Assembly: GCF_002865645.1 (NCBI RefSeq)
Contig: NW_020194589.1
Location: forward strand, 356,812-420,811
Reading direction: 5' to 3'
DNA length: 64,000 nucleotides
DNA from: Hyaloscypha bicolor E
Lineage: Eukaryota > Ascomycota > Leotiomycetes > Helotiales > Hyaloscyphaceae
Below, in pieces: positions 48,744 through 63,774 of the stretch. Position 1 is the stretch's first letter; each line of letters begins with the position of its first letter. The notes under the pieces were generated by a model. The model searched no databases and was not told where the DNA came from. It saw only the letters and a program-made list of their open reading frames with translations. Both the position numbers and the translations under genes were made by a program.

Positions 48744-51700
48744 TATATTCTTTCTTATATTACTAGTACTTCTCTTTCTAGAATATTATTCTTAATATAT
48801 AGTTTAATACTAGAATGAAATTCATATAATATATAAAATAAAGAAACTTCTATTATTAAATATATAAAGTTATTATATATGAATTCTATAAAAATAAGCT
48901 TTATTATCTAGTTATCTTATTAGTAGCTAGTATAATATCTCAAGTACTATTTTAGAGTTTGGTTTAGATTCTTTATTTATTTATTAGTTTATAAATAAAA
49001 TACTATATTTAGCTATTATTAAACCTTTAAGTAAAAGTATAAACTTAATTAGAACTTATTTATAAAAATAGATCTTCTATTAAAGATTATACTTATAGAT
49101 ATATTAAAGTTTTTAATAATATAATATATAAATAGCTTTACTAATTCAGGAATTAAGATTTCCTTAGTAATTAGAATATATTATACTATTTTCATATATT
49201 TATTAATAATAATAAATATAGAATTATATATTTTATTATAAAACCTAGAAGAAAATAGCCCTATAATAAAGTCTATAGTAATTTCTTACTATAGCTTAGA
49301 AAAAAGAGAGAATAAACCAAGTATATTATATAGTAAATATCTTTTTATTTTAAACTATTAATATATAAGACAAGTTCTAATATAGTTTTTTATATTCTTT
49401 TTTATATTTTACTAGAAGTACTTTTTTTTAGAAAATCTCTAGTATTTTACTAGTACTAAAATATCTACTTATAGAATTATTATAGTTAGCTTATAGTAAT
49501 TCTTTTTTAAAAGCCGGCTTATTTAGTATATAAATAATACTCTAATATTTTAATAACCCAGATATATTAAATTCCCAAGTCTTAATAACTCTAATAAAGA
49601 TTTCCTTTAAAAACTATTTATATTACTAATATTATACTAATAAATCGAGCCTTTAGTACTATAATAGTGGTTTAAGTAATATTTCTCTGCTTTTCTTATA
49701 TATTATTTTGGACCTAGCTATTTATATAGCTAGAATTCGTAATATATATTATTTATAACTAGTTATACTAATAATAAGCTTAAATAATAGTATTTCCGGT
49801 ATTATTCTATTACTAAAATAGATCTCCTTTTTAGAATTCCTTAGTATTTTACTAATTAAAAAGTGCTTATTTCCTCTTTCCTAAGCCTTAAATTATAGTA
49901 TTATAGGAATAATATAATATCCTATTACTATTATTTATAGGGCTCTTTATTCTATATTCTATGGCTTATTATAAAATATAAATAATAAAGTATTTTTATT
50001 TATATCCATTATAAAGTCTGGCCTTTTTAATAGCCTATTAGTGAAATTACTATATTTTAGCTAGTATTTTAAGATAAAGTTAAAGATAATTAGTTCTTCT
50101 ATTTATTTTATTTATTAATTATTTAGTTTTCTTTTAGTTATAAAGTATTTCAAGTTATTATAATTTATTTTAATAATAATAATATATCGGATATATATTA
50201 GATAATATTACTAAATATAGAATACTAGAATAATAGCCAAGAATTTAGAATTATATATTTTATATTTATACTTAATTATAATTATTTTCTTTAAATAAAA
50301 AATAATAAAATATTATTTGGCTTTTATCTCTTTATTAAAGAACTAGAAAATTATATTTATAATTATAAATCCTAAAGTATTTATTTCTATATAAATCTTT
50401 AAGACTAAATTAAAATAATAAAGAATTAGTATTATTATAAATATAATTTATAGCTTTTTAAAAGCCTTATTTATCTTATTTATCTAGCTAAAATAATATT
50501 ATAGATTTCTACTAGTTTTTAATAAATTAGTTAATTCTTTTACTATTCTAAAATATCTATAAATAAACCTCTAATAAAAGTTAGTAAAACCCAGAAATAT
50601 TTAAAATTTTCGAATATTATTTTTTAAGGCTAGCTATTTTCTAATAGCTATAACCCGGCTAGCTTCTATTTTTATATTATCTGGGCTAATTATAAATTCC
50701 AGAAACTTTACTTTTTCTATATTAAACTTGTATTTTACTAAGTTTATAAAGAGCTAGTATTATTATAATTATTTAAATATATGTTAGACTATTACTATAT
50801 ACTATTTTAGGTTTTCTAAATAAATTAAAATATTATCTAGATAAACTATATAAATAATATTTATAAAACCTATTAATATATAATTAATATATATCTAGAA
50901 TATTACTAGAATATTAAATAGTCTAAAGAATATAATATAATACTTAAAATATTTATAATATATTTGAAATACTATTTTCTATTTATTACTTTTTTATATT
51001 TATAACTAATAGTAAATATCTTTTAAGTCTAGCTTTATATATATTTTAGTTCTATAAAACCTATTTATTATTTTACTAATAAATAGTAATAGTATTCGGT
51101 TCTTAATAATAATTTTATTTAGACCTTAGTAATTAATATATAGATATAGGCCGCCTCTTTTTTTTTAGAATAAATATAATTAGAATACTAGCTAGACTAG
51201 TAAAATAATAAATTTGTTTCTTTTCTAAACTAGTATTAAGATATTCCCGAAAAACTTTAAATTCTCTTTCTAATAAAATATATACAGAACTCTGGTTTCA
51301 GCTTTATATAATATTCTATTATATAATAGTTAAGTAATATACATATAGCCTTTATAAAAAATACTTGAAAAAAGTTCTAATATTTTTTAGGAAATATAAC
51401 TATTTGATTTATAATAATAGTAATAATTCTTTAGCTATTTATTATAGAATAGATAATTAATAGAAAAATATATATTTTATATTTTATTATTTTAGTAAAC
51501 TTTCTAGTATTTAGAACTTTAATCTTTTATAATTAAATCTAGTATTTCTATATTATTTCCTTAAAGGAAATTAGGGAATTAATCTGGTAAAGTTATAGGA
51601 ATCCAAGTATTATATTAATATAGTTTAGATTAAAATTATATAATATAAAATATATATTAGTTTTCTTTTAGTTCTTTAATATATCCTTAATAATAATTTC

Positions 51701-51780
51701 AAGAATATAATCTTTATATAAATAAATTCTTTTTTTCTCTAATAAAAATAAGGAAATTACTTTTAATATTAATAAAATAC

Positions 51781-54700
51781 TATTAGTTTACTAGAAATAC
51801 ATAGTACTATTATATAGTTATGAAATACTATTTATATAAGTTAGTAAAGTTATTTTTTAGAAATAGGAATTATAGTATTATAATATTAATATATAATTCC
51901 TAAATTTACTAAACCTAATAGAAACTAGCTACTGGTCGAGTTACTAATATAATGCGAGGTTATATAATTATTACTTATATCCCGTTACCTCTAATTACTT
52001 CTATATTATATGACTATATTATATAACTATTAATAACTATAGCTATACTAATATTAGAAACTCTTTAAAAAACGCAAAAAATAGAAAATAATACTTCTTT
52101 CTAATTATATATAAATTCTCTAATCCGGCCTAATACTAGATTCCCCAAATACTCTATATATCTATATTACTTTTAAGGTTTTAATTATATATCAAAGGCC
52201 GCGGTCTTTTATACGTGACTTCTCTTCTTATAATATTCTCCTATCTCATATATCTATATTTCCTAATCTGGCCTAGTACCAGATACTTAAATACTAGATA
52301 CCAGATACCCAGATACTTAATTTCCTAATCTGGCCTAGTACTAGATACTTAGATACCAGATACCTAAATACCAGATACTAAGGAAATCTCTATATATATT
52401 CTTTTATTTATATATCTATTTCTTATTCTATTTGCACTTAACCTATTTCTTTATATCTAATTATATAGTATTTATATTAATAAGGCATTTAAAGGTATTT
52501 AATAGCTTTGATTTCGTTATAGAATTAATAGGATTTAATTCTTCCTTAATTTACTTAACTTCTGTAATCTCTTATTATTTATATACTTAGTAAAGGCATA
52601 TTATATTAATTATTAGGTATTTCTCTCGAGTAATGCCTAATTTAATAAGGCATTCGTATAATAACTTCAAATTTATATAAATAACTAGTAATAGTTCTAT
52701 TTCTAGTATTCTATTAATTATAGATTTAACTAAAGCGCCTATATTAAAACCATAAGCTATACTATAGAGTTCTGAAGCTAGAATGCTTCTAGTAACTCTT
52801 TTGTATTTAGTAAAGAACTAGTAAATAATATTAGTATATCTAGTTTCATTTACTAGAACTAGAATATATCTAATTTAAGAAGAAAAATCTCTATTATTTA
52901 TAAATAAAGCATTTATAAAAATAATTAAATATAAGAACTTCTTTACTAGCTTTACGAATATTAGTTCTCTAGTAGTATTCTCAATTTGCTATTAAATATA
53001 CTTATTAAATATCTTTATATTATTTTCCGAGAGTTTAATAGCTTAAGTAATAATTAATAAGTTATATAAAGCTTCTAGTTAATAGACTAATATAATATAT
53101 ACTTCTTTAGTATATTAGGTAATATATTAGTTCTTAATAAAGAGATTTTAATAAATAGTACTCTTATTACTTATAGTAATAATATTTTTTATAGAAATAG
53201 TTCGAAGGTTTTTATACTAGTATTCTTATATAAGAATAATTCTAGTAGTATTAGTATAAATAATACCTCTATTAAACTTGAGATTATAGTTAAAAGTAAA
53301 AGATTCACGTTCCTTAACTAAGAACTTAGCCTTATAAAGCTTTAGTTACTTTACTTTTATAAAATTATTAGTTCTAATAAATAAGGTATTATTAGTTTAA
53401 AAGCTAATAATTTCAAAGAATTACTTGCTATAAAGAAGGCAAGAGTTATAAATTAATTATTTTATAAAAAGCTTATTAATATAATAGGAATAATAAGTTC
53501 TAAACTAGTAGTTTCTAGCCTCTAGTATATTATATAATAGTTTTATAACCTTTAGAATAGAATTATTCTTTAGATTTAGCTCTCTAATAAGCTTATAGAA
53601 TAGATTAATATAAAAATTATAATTAAGTAAAGTTATTAATTAGATATAAACTTATAAGATATTATATAAATATAATTCCGTAGTATTTATTATTATAATA
53701 GTAATACTAAGAATAATTCTCTAGCTAATATATTAGATAATAGGTAATTATATTAATATTATATATTTCTTATTATTATTATAAGCTTAGATAACTAGTC
53801 TCGACTTCTTAAGCTTTTTCTCTATACTTTTATTCTTAATCTCATTAATAAACCGGGAGTTAAAGATATATATCTTTTTTAGTATCTGAGATCTAAGAGC
53901 AACCTTAAATATATTCTTTTTCAGGAGACTAGTAACTTTAACTTAATGGGAATTCTTATATAATTCATTATTCTATAGAAATACTATAATATCCGGGGTC
54001 TTATAAGGGTATTCTTTACTATATTTTAGTAAAATAGCAGGAATAATAAAAGGAATTATACCTGTATTATCTTTAGTCTTATTACTAGGTTCGGAAATAG
54101 GTTTAGGTTCGGGGCTATTAGTAATAACCTTAATATTTCCTATATAAAAGGGCTTTATAGAAATTAAATAAAAGATAGTATTACTATATAATAGAGCTAG
54201 TATATAGTTCTCTCTATTAATAGCTACTAGCTTATATAGTTTATTCTAACTATTAGATTAACTAGTATTTCCTTTATACTAAACGAGAATATTTGAATTT
54301 AGAGATAGTTTATAAATATTAGTAGTACTAGAACTATTTCAGGTATTTAAAGCATTTGCAATTTAATATCTAGCTTAAAGCTTCTGAATTTTTACTATTA
54401 CCTTCTTAAATACTACTAATTACTATAATATAGTAAGTAATAGGGTATTATATTTAGTTATTTAAGGTAAAGTACTATAAACTAAAAGAGTTAGGATAAT
54501 ACTATTAGGTCCTATAAAGTTATTAATAGCCTTAAAAGCTATTTGAAGTATAGTATCCTTATTAATTCCGTTAACTTTAGCTATAATAATAAGATAAATA
54601 TATTAGATTAGGCTATAATAGTATTCTATAATTCCGACGAAGTTATAAGCTTCTATAAGAATAATCTTAACCTTAGTTCCTATAGTATTTATAAGCTAAG

Positions 54701-57700
54701 CGAACTTCTTACTAATAAACTACTTTCTAATATCTACTATAATCTAATTAGAAAGGCCTAAATAGTTATTAATCTAGTATTACTTAAATATATCCCAGAT
54801 ATATATTATACTAATATTCTAGAGCTATTAGCCGGCTTAATATTAAGTGCCTTTATTAATAATATAAAGTATAAGCTTATTAGAAATATAGAAAATATTA
54901 ATAATAATAGAGTAATTAAAGCTAATATTATCTCTTAGATTAAACTTAAATTATTCGGGTAATTAGCTATATTTCTAGTATTATTTATAGTACTTTATAA
55001 AATACTTAAGGGCTTTTATATTAATATTATAGCTTATTTATTCTAGTATATTTTAGAGTTTACTAATAAATAAATAACTAAAATAATAATATAAATATTA
55101 TAATTTAATCTCTATAAGAAAGCAGGAATTATAAGTAAAGAATTCGGAAATAAAGCCTTATAATATAATATTTTAAAATAGAAAAAAGTATGTAAAATAT
55201 TATATTACAGGTATGTATTTTCTAGTAAAAGTAATAAGATAATTAGTAAAATTATTAAAGTAGATCCCTAGCTTATCTATATTAGCTAAGCTAAGTAAAA
55301 ATAGAATCTTTAAAAATATAATATAGAATTATACTTACCTAATTAGTATACTTACTATTATAAATCTAATAAAAAATATAGATCTAATACTAAACTAGAT
55401 ATTAACTTAATTTTTAGTAATTTTATTAAGTTTAATACTATTATTAGTTTATTAGAAAGCTTGGAATTAGTTAGAACTAGTAGTTAAATATCTAGAGGCT
55501 CTAGTATTAATTATAACTCCGTAAAAATAATAAGTATTATATCTTAATATATTATTAATTATAAAAGTCTAAGCGTTTTCTATTAAGGATTTAATAGGCT
55601 CCAAGATATGGTTTTCGCCTATTATCTAATATATAAGGAAAAGAGAAATAAGGTTATCTATAAGGGTATTAGCTATAGTTATTAGTAAAGCAGAAGTAAT
55701 AGAAGTAGCTAAAAGGCTTTTAACTAAAATAAAGTAAGAATCTGAGTAATATTTCTCTTCTTTATTCGTTTCTGCTAATAAAGCTTTAAAACTATTATTT
55801 ACTAGTTTATCCTTATTACTCCTACTATTCTTTTTACCTTTGGCTTTAGTAATATACTATATATAAGTATTACTAAAGTATTTATTAAAGTTATAGGTAT
55901 TTCGAGATCTAAACTAATAGATATTTCTATTCCTAAATCGAGTTTTCTTAGCCTCTTATTTCTCTAGTATATATTTTTATAAATAGTATTCGGGTTTCTT
56001 ATATATAAAATACGATTTCGGAATATAATTATTATAATTACAGGACTTAGAATAATTATTATAGGTTCCGAAATTACGGCTAGGTTTATATTAATAATTT
56101 CCGGAGAAATAATAGCTTAGAGAATTCTAAGAATAGTATTATTAATTAGTAAAAAGGGTTTCGGAATTAGCTTATTATTTGCTCTCATATATAGTAATAA
56201 ATAACTAGAGCTTATTAATAAGCTAGCCGAGATTTATAGGAAAGTTTAAGATTATATATTTATATATCCGGGAGCTTTAGTAAGAAGTAATAATTTTATT
56301 ATAGAGGAATTCGGTATTTTGCAAGTTAGATATAAAACTATATTATAGTTAATATAGTTTATTAATTAGTAATTAAATAGTCTCAAATATTATTTTTTCC
56401 TGAAATTTAGCTATTATAGAAGCTAATATAGTAGTATTTTACTTGTCTAAATTCCGATATTCGAATTTAGGGCCTTTAAAGAAACTATAAATATTAATAT
56501 AAGCCTCTTTATATATATATTAAGAGAGCTAGTTACTATAGAAGTAGTCTTGAGCTAATTTCTTTAATATAGTAGGAAAAGCTCATATTAGTACCTTTTA
56601 TAGAAGCTCTATATATTAATAAATATTAAGGAAAATAATAAGTTTATAATTAAAATTACTATTAGATTTATTATACTTTTATTCTTTAATATAAATCTTA
56701 ATAACTTCTCTAATAAGTCTTATAGTTAAAGGAAATTAGAAGTTATTCGAATATAATTATAGTAGTAGTAATAATAGGAGTATATTATTTATTTCTAGAG
56801 CTTCTATACTAGTATATAGTAATAGAAAAGATAATATAAGAAGTAATAATATAGGAATATTAAAAATAATAGGTTCTAGATACTTATTTTTTATAAAAGT
56901 AATAAAGCCTAATAAGATTAGTTCCTTAATAAGATCTAGTCTAGCTACTAATATATTCTTATTTAATTATATATACTATTTATTTTCCTTTATAATAGTA
57001 TATAGAATATTTATAATAGTATTAGTATTACTATTTTATTATATAAATATACTACTATACTAAAAGGTCTTATATAGGTATAGTATTTCCGGAAGCTTAA
57101 ACTTATTAAAGTTCCCTTAATAAGTAAAGTTCTTAAAATTATATCTAAATAGCTTCTAGAGATTATTATTAATTATTTTATAGAAAATATATTAAAATAG
57201 CTTAGTATTTAAGAACTCAGTTATCTTATCTGCTTTAGTAAAGTTTAGATTAATTCCATATCTTTACTTTCTTACTAATTCCTTGAAATTATTATTATTT
57301 ATAGAATAATCGGATTAGATAGATCTAATAAAGGAATTATTTACTATAGTATATTCTACTATTATGTATTTTATAAGCTTATATTTAGTTCGAGATATAA
57401 TAGTTTATAAGAAGAGTACTATAAAAAGAAAGGTAATTTATAAGGTAAGTAGTTTATAGAAGGTATTATATTCGAGATAAAAATTTCATTTATAATAAGA
57501 AATTTAGGAAGTAAAATTTAAGAAGTAAAATATTGAGATTCCGAGAGAACTTAATAGTTCTAAAGCTTAAGAGCCCTAGAGATTTAAAAGAAAGTAGTTT
57601 TTGAGAAGGTTTTATAAGAATTAAATAGAAATAGAATAGGATAATTAAATAGCTAACCGTTTTAGTACTTAGTAAGATTAAGTGCCCTTCCTGCCTATAT

Positions 57701-58201
57701 AATTAAATTATAGGTAATAGAACTAATAGATATTTCCTTTTTTAATATAATATAATCGGACTTTAGTAAAATTAAGTATTTTTCCTGCCTATATAACCGA
57801 ATTATAAATAATAGAATTAATAGTTATTCTCTCTTTAACTAGAATAATGGCTTTGCCCTTAAATAACCGAATCTTAGGCAAGTATAGCTTAATTCTTCCT
57901 AATTTATATATATAAATAGATCTTATTCTAATCTAAATATAAACTAATTAGTATTAGTTTACTAGAAATATATAGTATTATTATATAGTTATGAAATACT
58001 ATTTATATAAGTTAGTAAAGTTATTCTTTAGAAATAGGAATTATAATATTATAATATTAATATATAATTCCTAAATCTGCTAAGCCTAATAAGAACTAGC
58101 TATTAGTTAAGTTACTAATATAATACAAGGTTATATAGTTATTACTTATATCCTATTATTTCTAATTACTTCTATATTATATAACTATAGTTATACTAAT
58201 A
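51781..58201 (-). mobile_element. Complete Ty1/copia retrotransposon Cop4 nested in Gyp1 (6421 bp, TSD AATAC)
   Basis: LTRs at 51781-52053 (3' LTR, 273 bp) and 57952-58201 (5' LTR, 250 bp) with exact AATAC duplications at 51776-51780 and 58202-58206. The interior is the reverse complement of the Cop2/Cop3 interior, with RNase H near 52500-52800 and gag near 57300-56000. The 23-bp LTR length difference is a duplicated ctatattatat segment near the LTR end. A GGTATCT minisatellite is expanded at 52275-52380. It is RIP-inactivated. Confidence 0.92.
52275..52380. repeat. AGATACC/AGTATCT minisatellite in Cop4
   Basis: Imperfect units such as agataccagatacccagatactta, interrupted by a second copy of aatctggcctagtacta. 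Same region and type as 4391-4432 in Cop1, pointing to a shared sublineage. Confidence 0.75.
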
Positions 58202-59624
58202 AATACTTATATCTAAAACTAATTTCCTCTTTATATAATTAGCCTTTATACCCGAATTAACTAATACTTTAATTCTTTATTTATTTTTTCTTATTTTAAT
58301 AATAACCTTAATTACTATTCTCGTTTTAGGAACTTTACTTTCTATAATATAAATAAGTATAATTATTATAAGATATATTTATTTCTCGGCTTCTTTAGTT
58401 CTAGGTACTTATATAATTTATAACTAGATTTATTATAGTTATAGTAAGTTAGTTTTCTTAATTTAGGTAAATAGTAATATAATAATTCTTTTTCTAGTAA
58501 ATAAAGCAAATTATATCCGGTTTTATAAATTCTAATATAAGTATTATATTAGACTCTATTATTATATTTTTATTATTCCGATTTTATAAATCTTATAATA
58601 AAGATATATTTCTTTTTCGTTTTTCTTTATTATTATTTTTCTCTTTTTTTCTATTTTTTTTCTTTTATTATCCTATTAGCTTATTATTATATTTCTATTA
58701 AATAAATAGGTTTAAATTATTCTTAACTTTTATAGCTATAAAAATCTGCTTTTCTCTTTTTTATAAAATATTTCCTTAATAATTAATCTTATTTCAAATC
58801 TCTTATTTAAACTACTAAATAAATTATTCTATTTTTATAATAAACCTATATATTCTAAGTTATCTAATAAGCTATCTAAATAAAATATAAAGCTTTAAAT
58901 ACTTTAGTCTAACTATTATTTAATATCCTTAAACTTAGTAAAAGTATTATTATTATAATTCTCTAGATTTAAGATAAAGTTCTTTATAAACTTAATAAAG
59001 GTCTCCTAATCTATAATATTAATACCTACTTATTATTTCTTATATTTCTAGATATTTCTGGCTATATTCTTAAAATAGGAAATATAATATATAATTTTTA
59101 TTATATTAGTAGCCTAGATAATTCTATTATTTTTATATTATTTTAACTTTGCCTAATAAAAGAAATCCTGGGCTTCTTTAATATTCTTTTTCTAGTAAAT
59201 AAGTAGTTCTCGAGTTTTTAGAATTCTCTAAACCAAAAATACTACTAGAAATATAACGGATTCTATATTAAATATCCGAATATTTTTAAAATAATAGATC
59301 TGAGCTTTTAGCTTTCCAGATTCTCTTTTTATTATATCTCTACTTCTAACTTAGTAGTATAATAGCAAGCTATTACTAATTTCTCTATTATTATTATTAT
59401 TATTCTATTAGCTAGTTCTAGAGATATCTGAGTTCTATTTCCTTTTTCTAATTAGATAGTATAAAGAGTATTTAACTAGATATTTTCCAAAATACCTAAC
59501 TAGATTACTCTAATAATAATAGAGGCACTTCTTCTAGTTAATACTCTAGCTATTAATAGTTTTGTCTATTAATAGCTTAACTACCTTATAATAAACTGCT
59601 TTCTAAAGATTAGATTAATTAGAA

Positions 59625-59938
59625 TATAAGATATATAATAGTAAAGTAATATATAAGTAATTAAAGTAAATAAGCTATAGAATAATACTTATAAATATAA
59701 GTAATTCCAAGAATTAATTCTAATAAAAGACTAATTAATACCCCTTTCTAAAGCTAGGAGTATTTCTTTATATATTTCCTAATATTTAACTAAGCCTATA
59801 AAGTACTTTATTTAATTAGGAAATATAATCCTATATAATTCATATAATTCTAATTATAAACTTTACTTAAAATTAGAAACTAGATCTATAATATCTAATA
59901 TCTGTTTATATATTATTATATATACCTATTATATTATA
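59625..59938 (-). repeat. 5' LTR of Gyp1 (about 314 bp)
   Basis: Direct repeat of 46308-46638. The outer end contains ctattatattatattaat, where a small internal repeat makes the exact boundary ambiguous by about five bases. Confidence 0.8.
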
Positions 59939-62368
59939 TTAATAAAACCTTTTTTATAATTAGGTCTTTTATTAGATCTATTTACTAGATTTATAATATT
60001 TCTATAATAAATAATATTAAAATTATATATTATAAAATATATTATCTAATATATTTAATAACTTTTAAGATATTTTATTTCTATAAAGTATTAGAAGTTA
60101 TTATAATTTATAATAACCTCGATTATAAATCTGAATTTTTTAAATTATAGTACTAATATTTAAAGGCTTTAATAATTATAAATAACTTCCTATTATAAGT
60201 ACTATAATTATATTTGGCTCTAAAGAATTTCCGGAACTAGAATACTATTAGATACTAGTATTTCTTTAGCCTATTACTAGAATTAATTTATTATAAAATA
60301 ATACTAGTAATTATGAATTTTAATATATTAATTTTAATATAAATCTTTCTAAAAGAATTAAAATAAACCAGAACAGGTATTATAATAAAAGCTTTTAGCT
60401 ACTTTATTTATTTATATAAAGAAACCGGATTTCTGGTTCTTTTTTATTTCTTTTAAGAGATTTATTAAATCTATAATTACCTAAAAGTAATAATAAATAA
60501 ATTTATAATAAAAATTAGTAAATCCAAGAAATACTTAAATATTATAAAATAATTCTGGTTTTAGCTATTTAATAATATTATAAACTCGTTTAGAATTCAT
60601 ATGAATATTTTTTATTCTAATAAAAAAGTTCAAGAATTTGATTTCTTTAATATTAAACTTATATTTATTAAATCTATAAAATAGATTATTTTAATATAGC
60701 CTAATAAGTATTTAATAAATATAATTATAGTATTTATTTTTATTCCGGAAATAAATAAAGATGTTATCTAAATAAAAAACTATAAATATAATATTAATAT
60801 ATATTTGAAATATAACTAGTATATTAGCTAACTTAAAAGGTATTATAAGATATTTAAAATAGCTATAACGGGTTCTAAAAGCCGTTTTCTATTTATATTT
60901 TTTATAAATTCTTATCTAATAATATATATTTTTAAGATTTAACTTTATAAAAATTTTAGCTTCTTAGAATTAATTAAAGATTTTATTAATAAAGGAAAGC
61001 AAATACTAATTCTTAATTATAATTTAATTAAGTTTATAATAATTAATATAAAGATATAGCTCTTTATTTTTCTTAGAAATAAAAAGAATAAATATTTTTA
61101 TAAGACTTTTATTAGATTTTATTTTATAAATACAAATATAATACTTTTAATTAGATTTCTAATAAATTATATAAAGGTTTATATAAAACTATATTATTTA
61201 TATTAATAGAGTATTTAATATTACTAAAATTAGAAAGTTTTAAAGCTTTATTAAAATTGAAAACTTCTAAGAAATTTTCGTATTTATTATTCCGGAAATA
61301 TATAAATATCTCTAAGGCCTCTTTTTAAAAGATATTAATTTATTATATTAAAAACTTTTATTTAGTATTATTAGAACTATATAATAAAATAAAGATCTAA
61401 TAACTATTATAAATATATAAAGCCTATTATTTAGAATAGTTATTTTTGCCTTTAGTTAAGAATAAAACTTGAAATATTAGCTTAGAATATAAGTTAAGTT
61501 CCTTATTAAACTCTTTTAATATTAGAATCTTAATATTTTTAGGCTATATAAATATATATATCTATTATTTCTTAATATAATTTATATATTATATAAGAGT
61601 TGTTTTATAAAATTTCATATTAAAAACAAGGCTATAAAAGCTAATATTTTTAGATTTATAGAATTAAAGCTTAAAAAAATATATTTTATTATAATTATTT
61701 ATAATAAATATTTTAAGGTTATAGGCTTAATAGATCTTAAATCTATTTCTATAAAAGGTTATAAATTTTTAGTTATATTTAGCTAAGATAATAAAGCTTT
61801 ACTTTTAAATCTAATTATTATTAAAGAAATTATAATCTAATTTAATATTATTAAGTTTATTATATATTTTTAAAATATTTATTTCTGGCTATATTAATTT
61901 TATTTAAATAATTATATAAAGTAATATATCTTTTTTATTATAGCTAAAATTATTAATATTTAAGATTTGGCCTTTTCTTTTTCTTATTTCTTAAAAAAGT
62001 CTTTTCTAAAATACTTTTTTTATAATAATAGTATTAATTTGCTTTTATAAATATCTTAACTTTTCTATAATTTTAGTATTATTAGAGTTCTATTAAGTCT
62101 ATTAAGTCTATTTATTATATTTAAAATATTTCATATTTCCTAAGAAGTATTCTTTCTAATTATAAGTTTAATAAACTATATCTAAAATAGAACTAGTATT
62201 TTAGTAAGGCCTAGAAAGAACTAAAATATTACTTAAAAATTTCTTATATAATTTTCGGAATTTATTTTTCCTTTTTTAATGGCCTTATAAATTAGAATTT
62301 ACTAAATCAGAATTCTTAAAAATAGAATTGCCTTTATTAAACTTTCTTATTTTTACTTTCTTTAATTT

Positions 62369-62664
62369 TGTGATGTGTGTAGGGTCGCACGTGACTTAAG
62401 GGCATGTGACGAACCTCGGATGTCGCGGGTGTCGATCAGGGAGATCGGAGGCCCTTCGACTTCACAACCAACCACTGTTTATATCATAAGCATTAGGCTT
62501 ACAAATCACTAATTATATATACGTCATCGGGGCCTCCTATTTAGAGGGGGCTTCCCTGGACCTCACAGGAGGGACAGAGATTAGTTCTGTACTGAATTTG
62601 ACACTATGGTTTCACAACTCACTAATTCATTCTATTGTCTTATTGCCTACTAACAAACACCTCA
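62369..62664. repeat. Solo LTR, family Q, not RIP-mutated (296 bp, TSD AATTT)
   Basis: Starts tgtgatgtgtg and ends aacacctcaca, near-perfect inverted ends, flanked by exact AATTT duplications (62364-62368 and 62665-62669). It retains full CpA/TpG content and blocks such as gtcgcgggtgtcgatcaggg. It carries gcacgtgac at 62387-62395 and a TATA-like aattatatatacg. It is inserted in Gyp2. No internal element remains, so the element was removed by LTR-LTR recombination. Confidence 0.9.
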
Positions 62665-63774
62665 CAAATTTAGAATAAGTAATATATTTAATTTTTTAAG
62701 CTTTTTTATATTATTCGGAAATAGATATTACCTTATTTTTTAAGAAAATAAATATAAATATCTAATAAGTTTTATAGTTAGATAGAGTAATATTAGAAGT
62801 CTAAATCCAATTTCTTTTAGGATATAGGTTCTAATTAATTTCGAGACTAATTATTTAAATATATAATTCGGTAATTATTTTACTATTCTTCTAATAAAGA
62901 TCTCAAAGCTTCTTAAAAGTATTTTATTAATAGCTTTAAAATACTTAAAATATATTAGCTTAATAGGCCTTAAATTACTTCTACTAAATCTTATATAATA
63001 AAAAGGTTTACTTTATTATAGTTTTCTAAATATTATAAAATTTGTTCCTAAGAATACTTATAATAGAATTAGTTCTTGAAAAATATCTATTATAAATTTA
63101 AGATTAGATTCTAAAAACTACTTTCTAGGAAAATACAAATATTTTTTATTTCTTAAAAAACTTTCTATAATATAAGTTAGATATTTAGATTTTAAAAAGC
63201 TTTTTTTAATTCAAATACATTTTTAGAATATTATATAATAGCTCTTAATAAATAGTATTAAGATTACTTTTAAAACTTATTATATTAAAAAAGGAAATAA
63301 GTTCTAATTTTATTTCAGGAAGTTTTCTAATAGAAATAATTAAGGAAAATAAAGTAAACTTATAAATAGAGTTTTTATAAGATATAATAAACTATAAAAT
63401 ATCCTAAGAAATACTCTTATATTACTTTAATTATAGAATATATTAATTAATTATATTTACTAATTCTTGTTTTTATTAGAATACTTTAACTTTAATATAT
63501 AAGTCCTATTTTATAACTAGAATAATAATAATTTAAGTATTAATTTTAATATTTTAATTATTACCGGAATTATTTTCGTTATTATTACTAGCTTTCTAAG
63601 GCTCCTAAAAAGTCTTATTAAAAGTATTAAACGAGCCTTTATTATTACTTATATCGGAATTAATTTAGTTAACTTTTTTTATAAGAATAGCTTTAATAAA
63701 AGATTATATATTTCGCAAATTTTGAAATATTATTACTTATTAAATTGTCTCTTTTAAGAATAAAGAAATTAGAT

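Larger units (their letters stand above)
46308..59938 (-). mobile_element. Ty3/gypsy retrotransposon Gyp1 nested in Gyp2
   Basis: Direct LTR repeats at about 46308-46638 and 59625-59938. Minus-strand order from the right: gag with a zinc knuckle near 58450-58390, where all Cys/His now read Tyr in the right C-x2-C-x4-H-x4-C spacing; protease near 58250 (VNSG); then Cop4 inserted at 51781-58201; reverse transcriptase with YLDNILIY near 50840; integrase core near 49230-49150 (FIIINKYMKIV); and a chromodomain-like end near 48200-48060 (DYLLADN, LLSNLEN). The chromodomain suggests chromatin-targeted integration (chromovirus group). The 1.4 kb between chromodomain and 3' LTR is unexplained. No clean target duplication was found. 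Confidence 0.8.
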
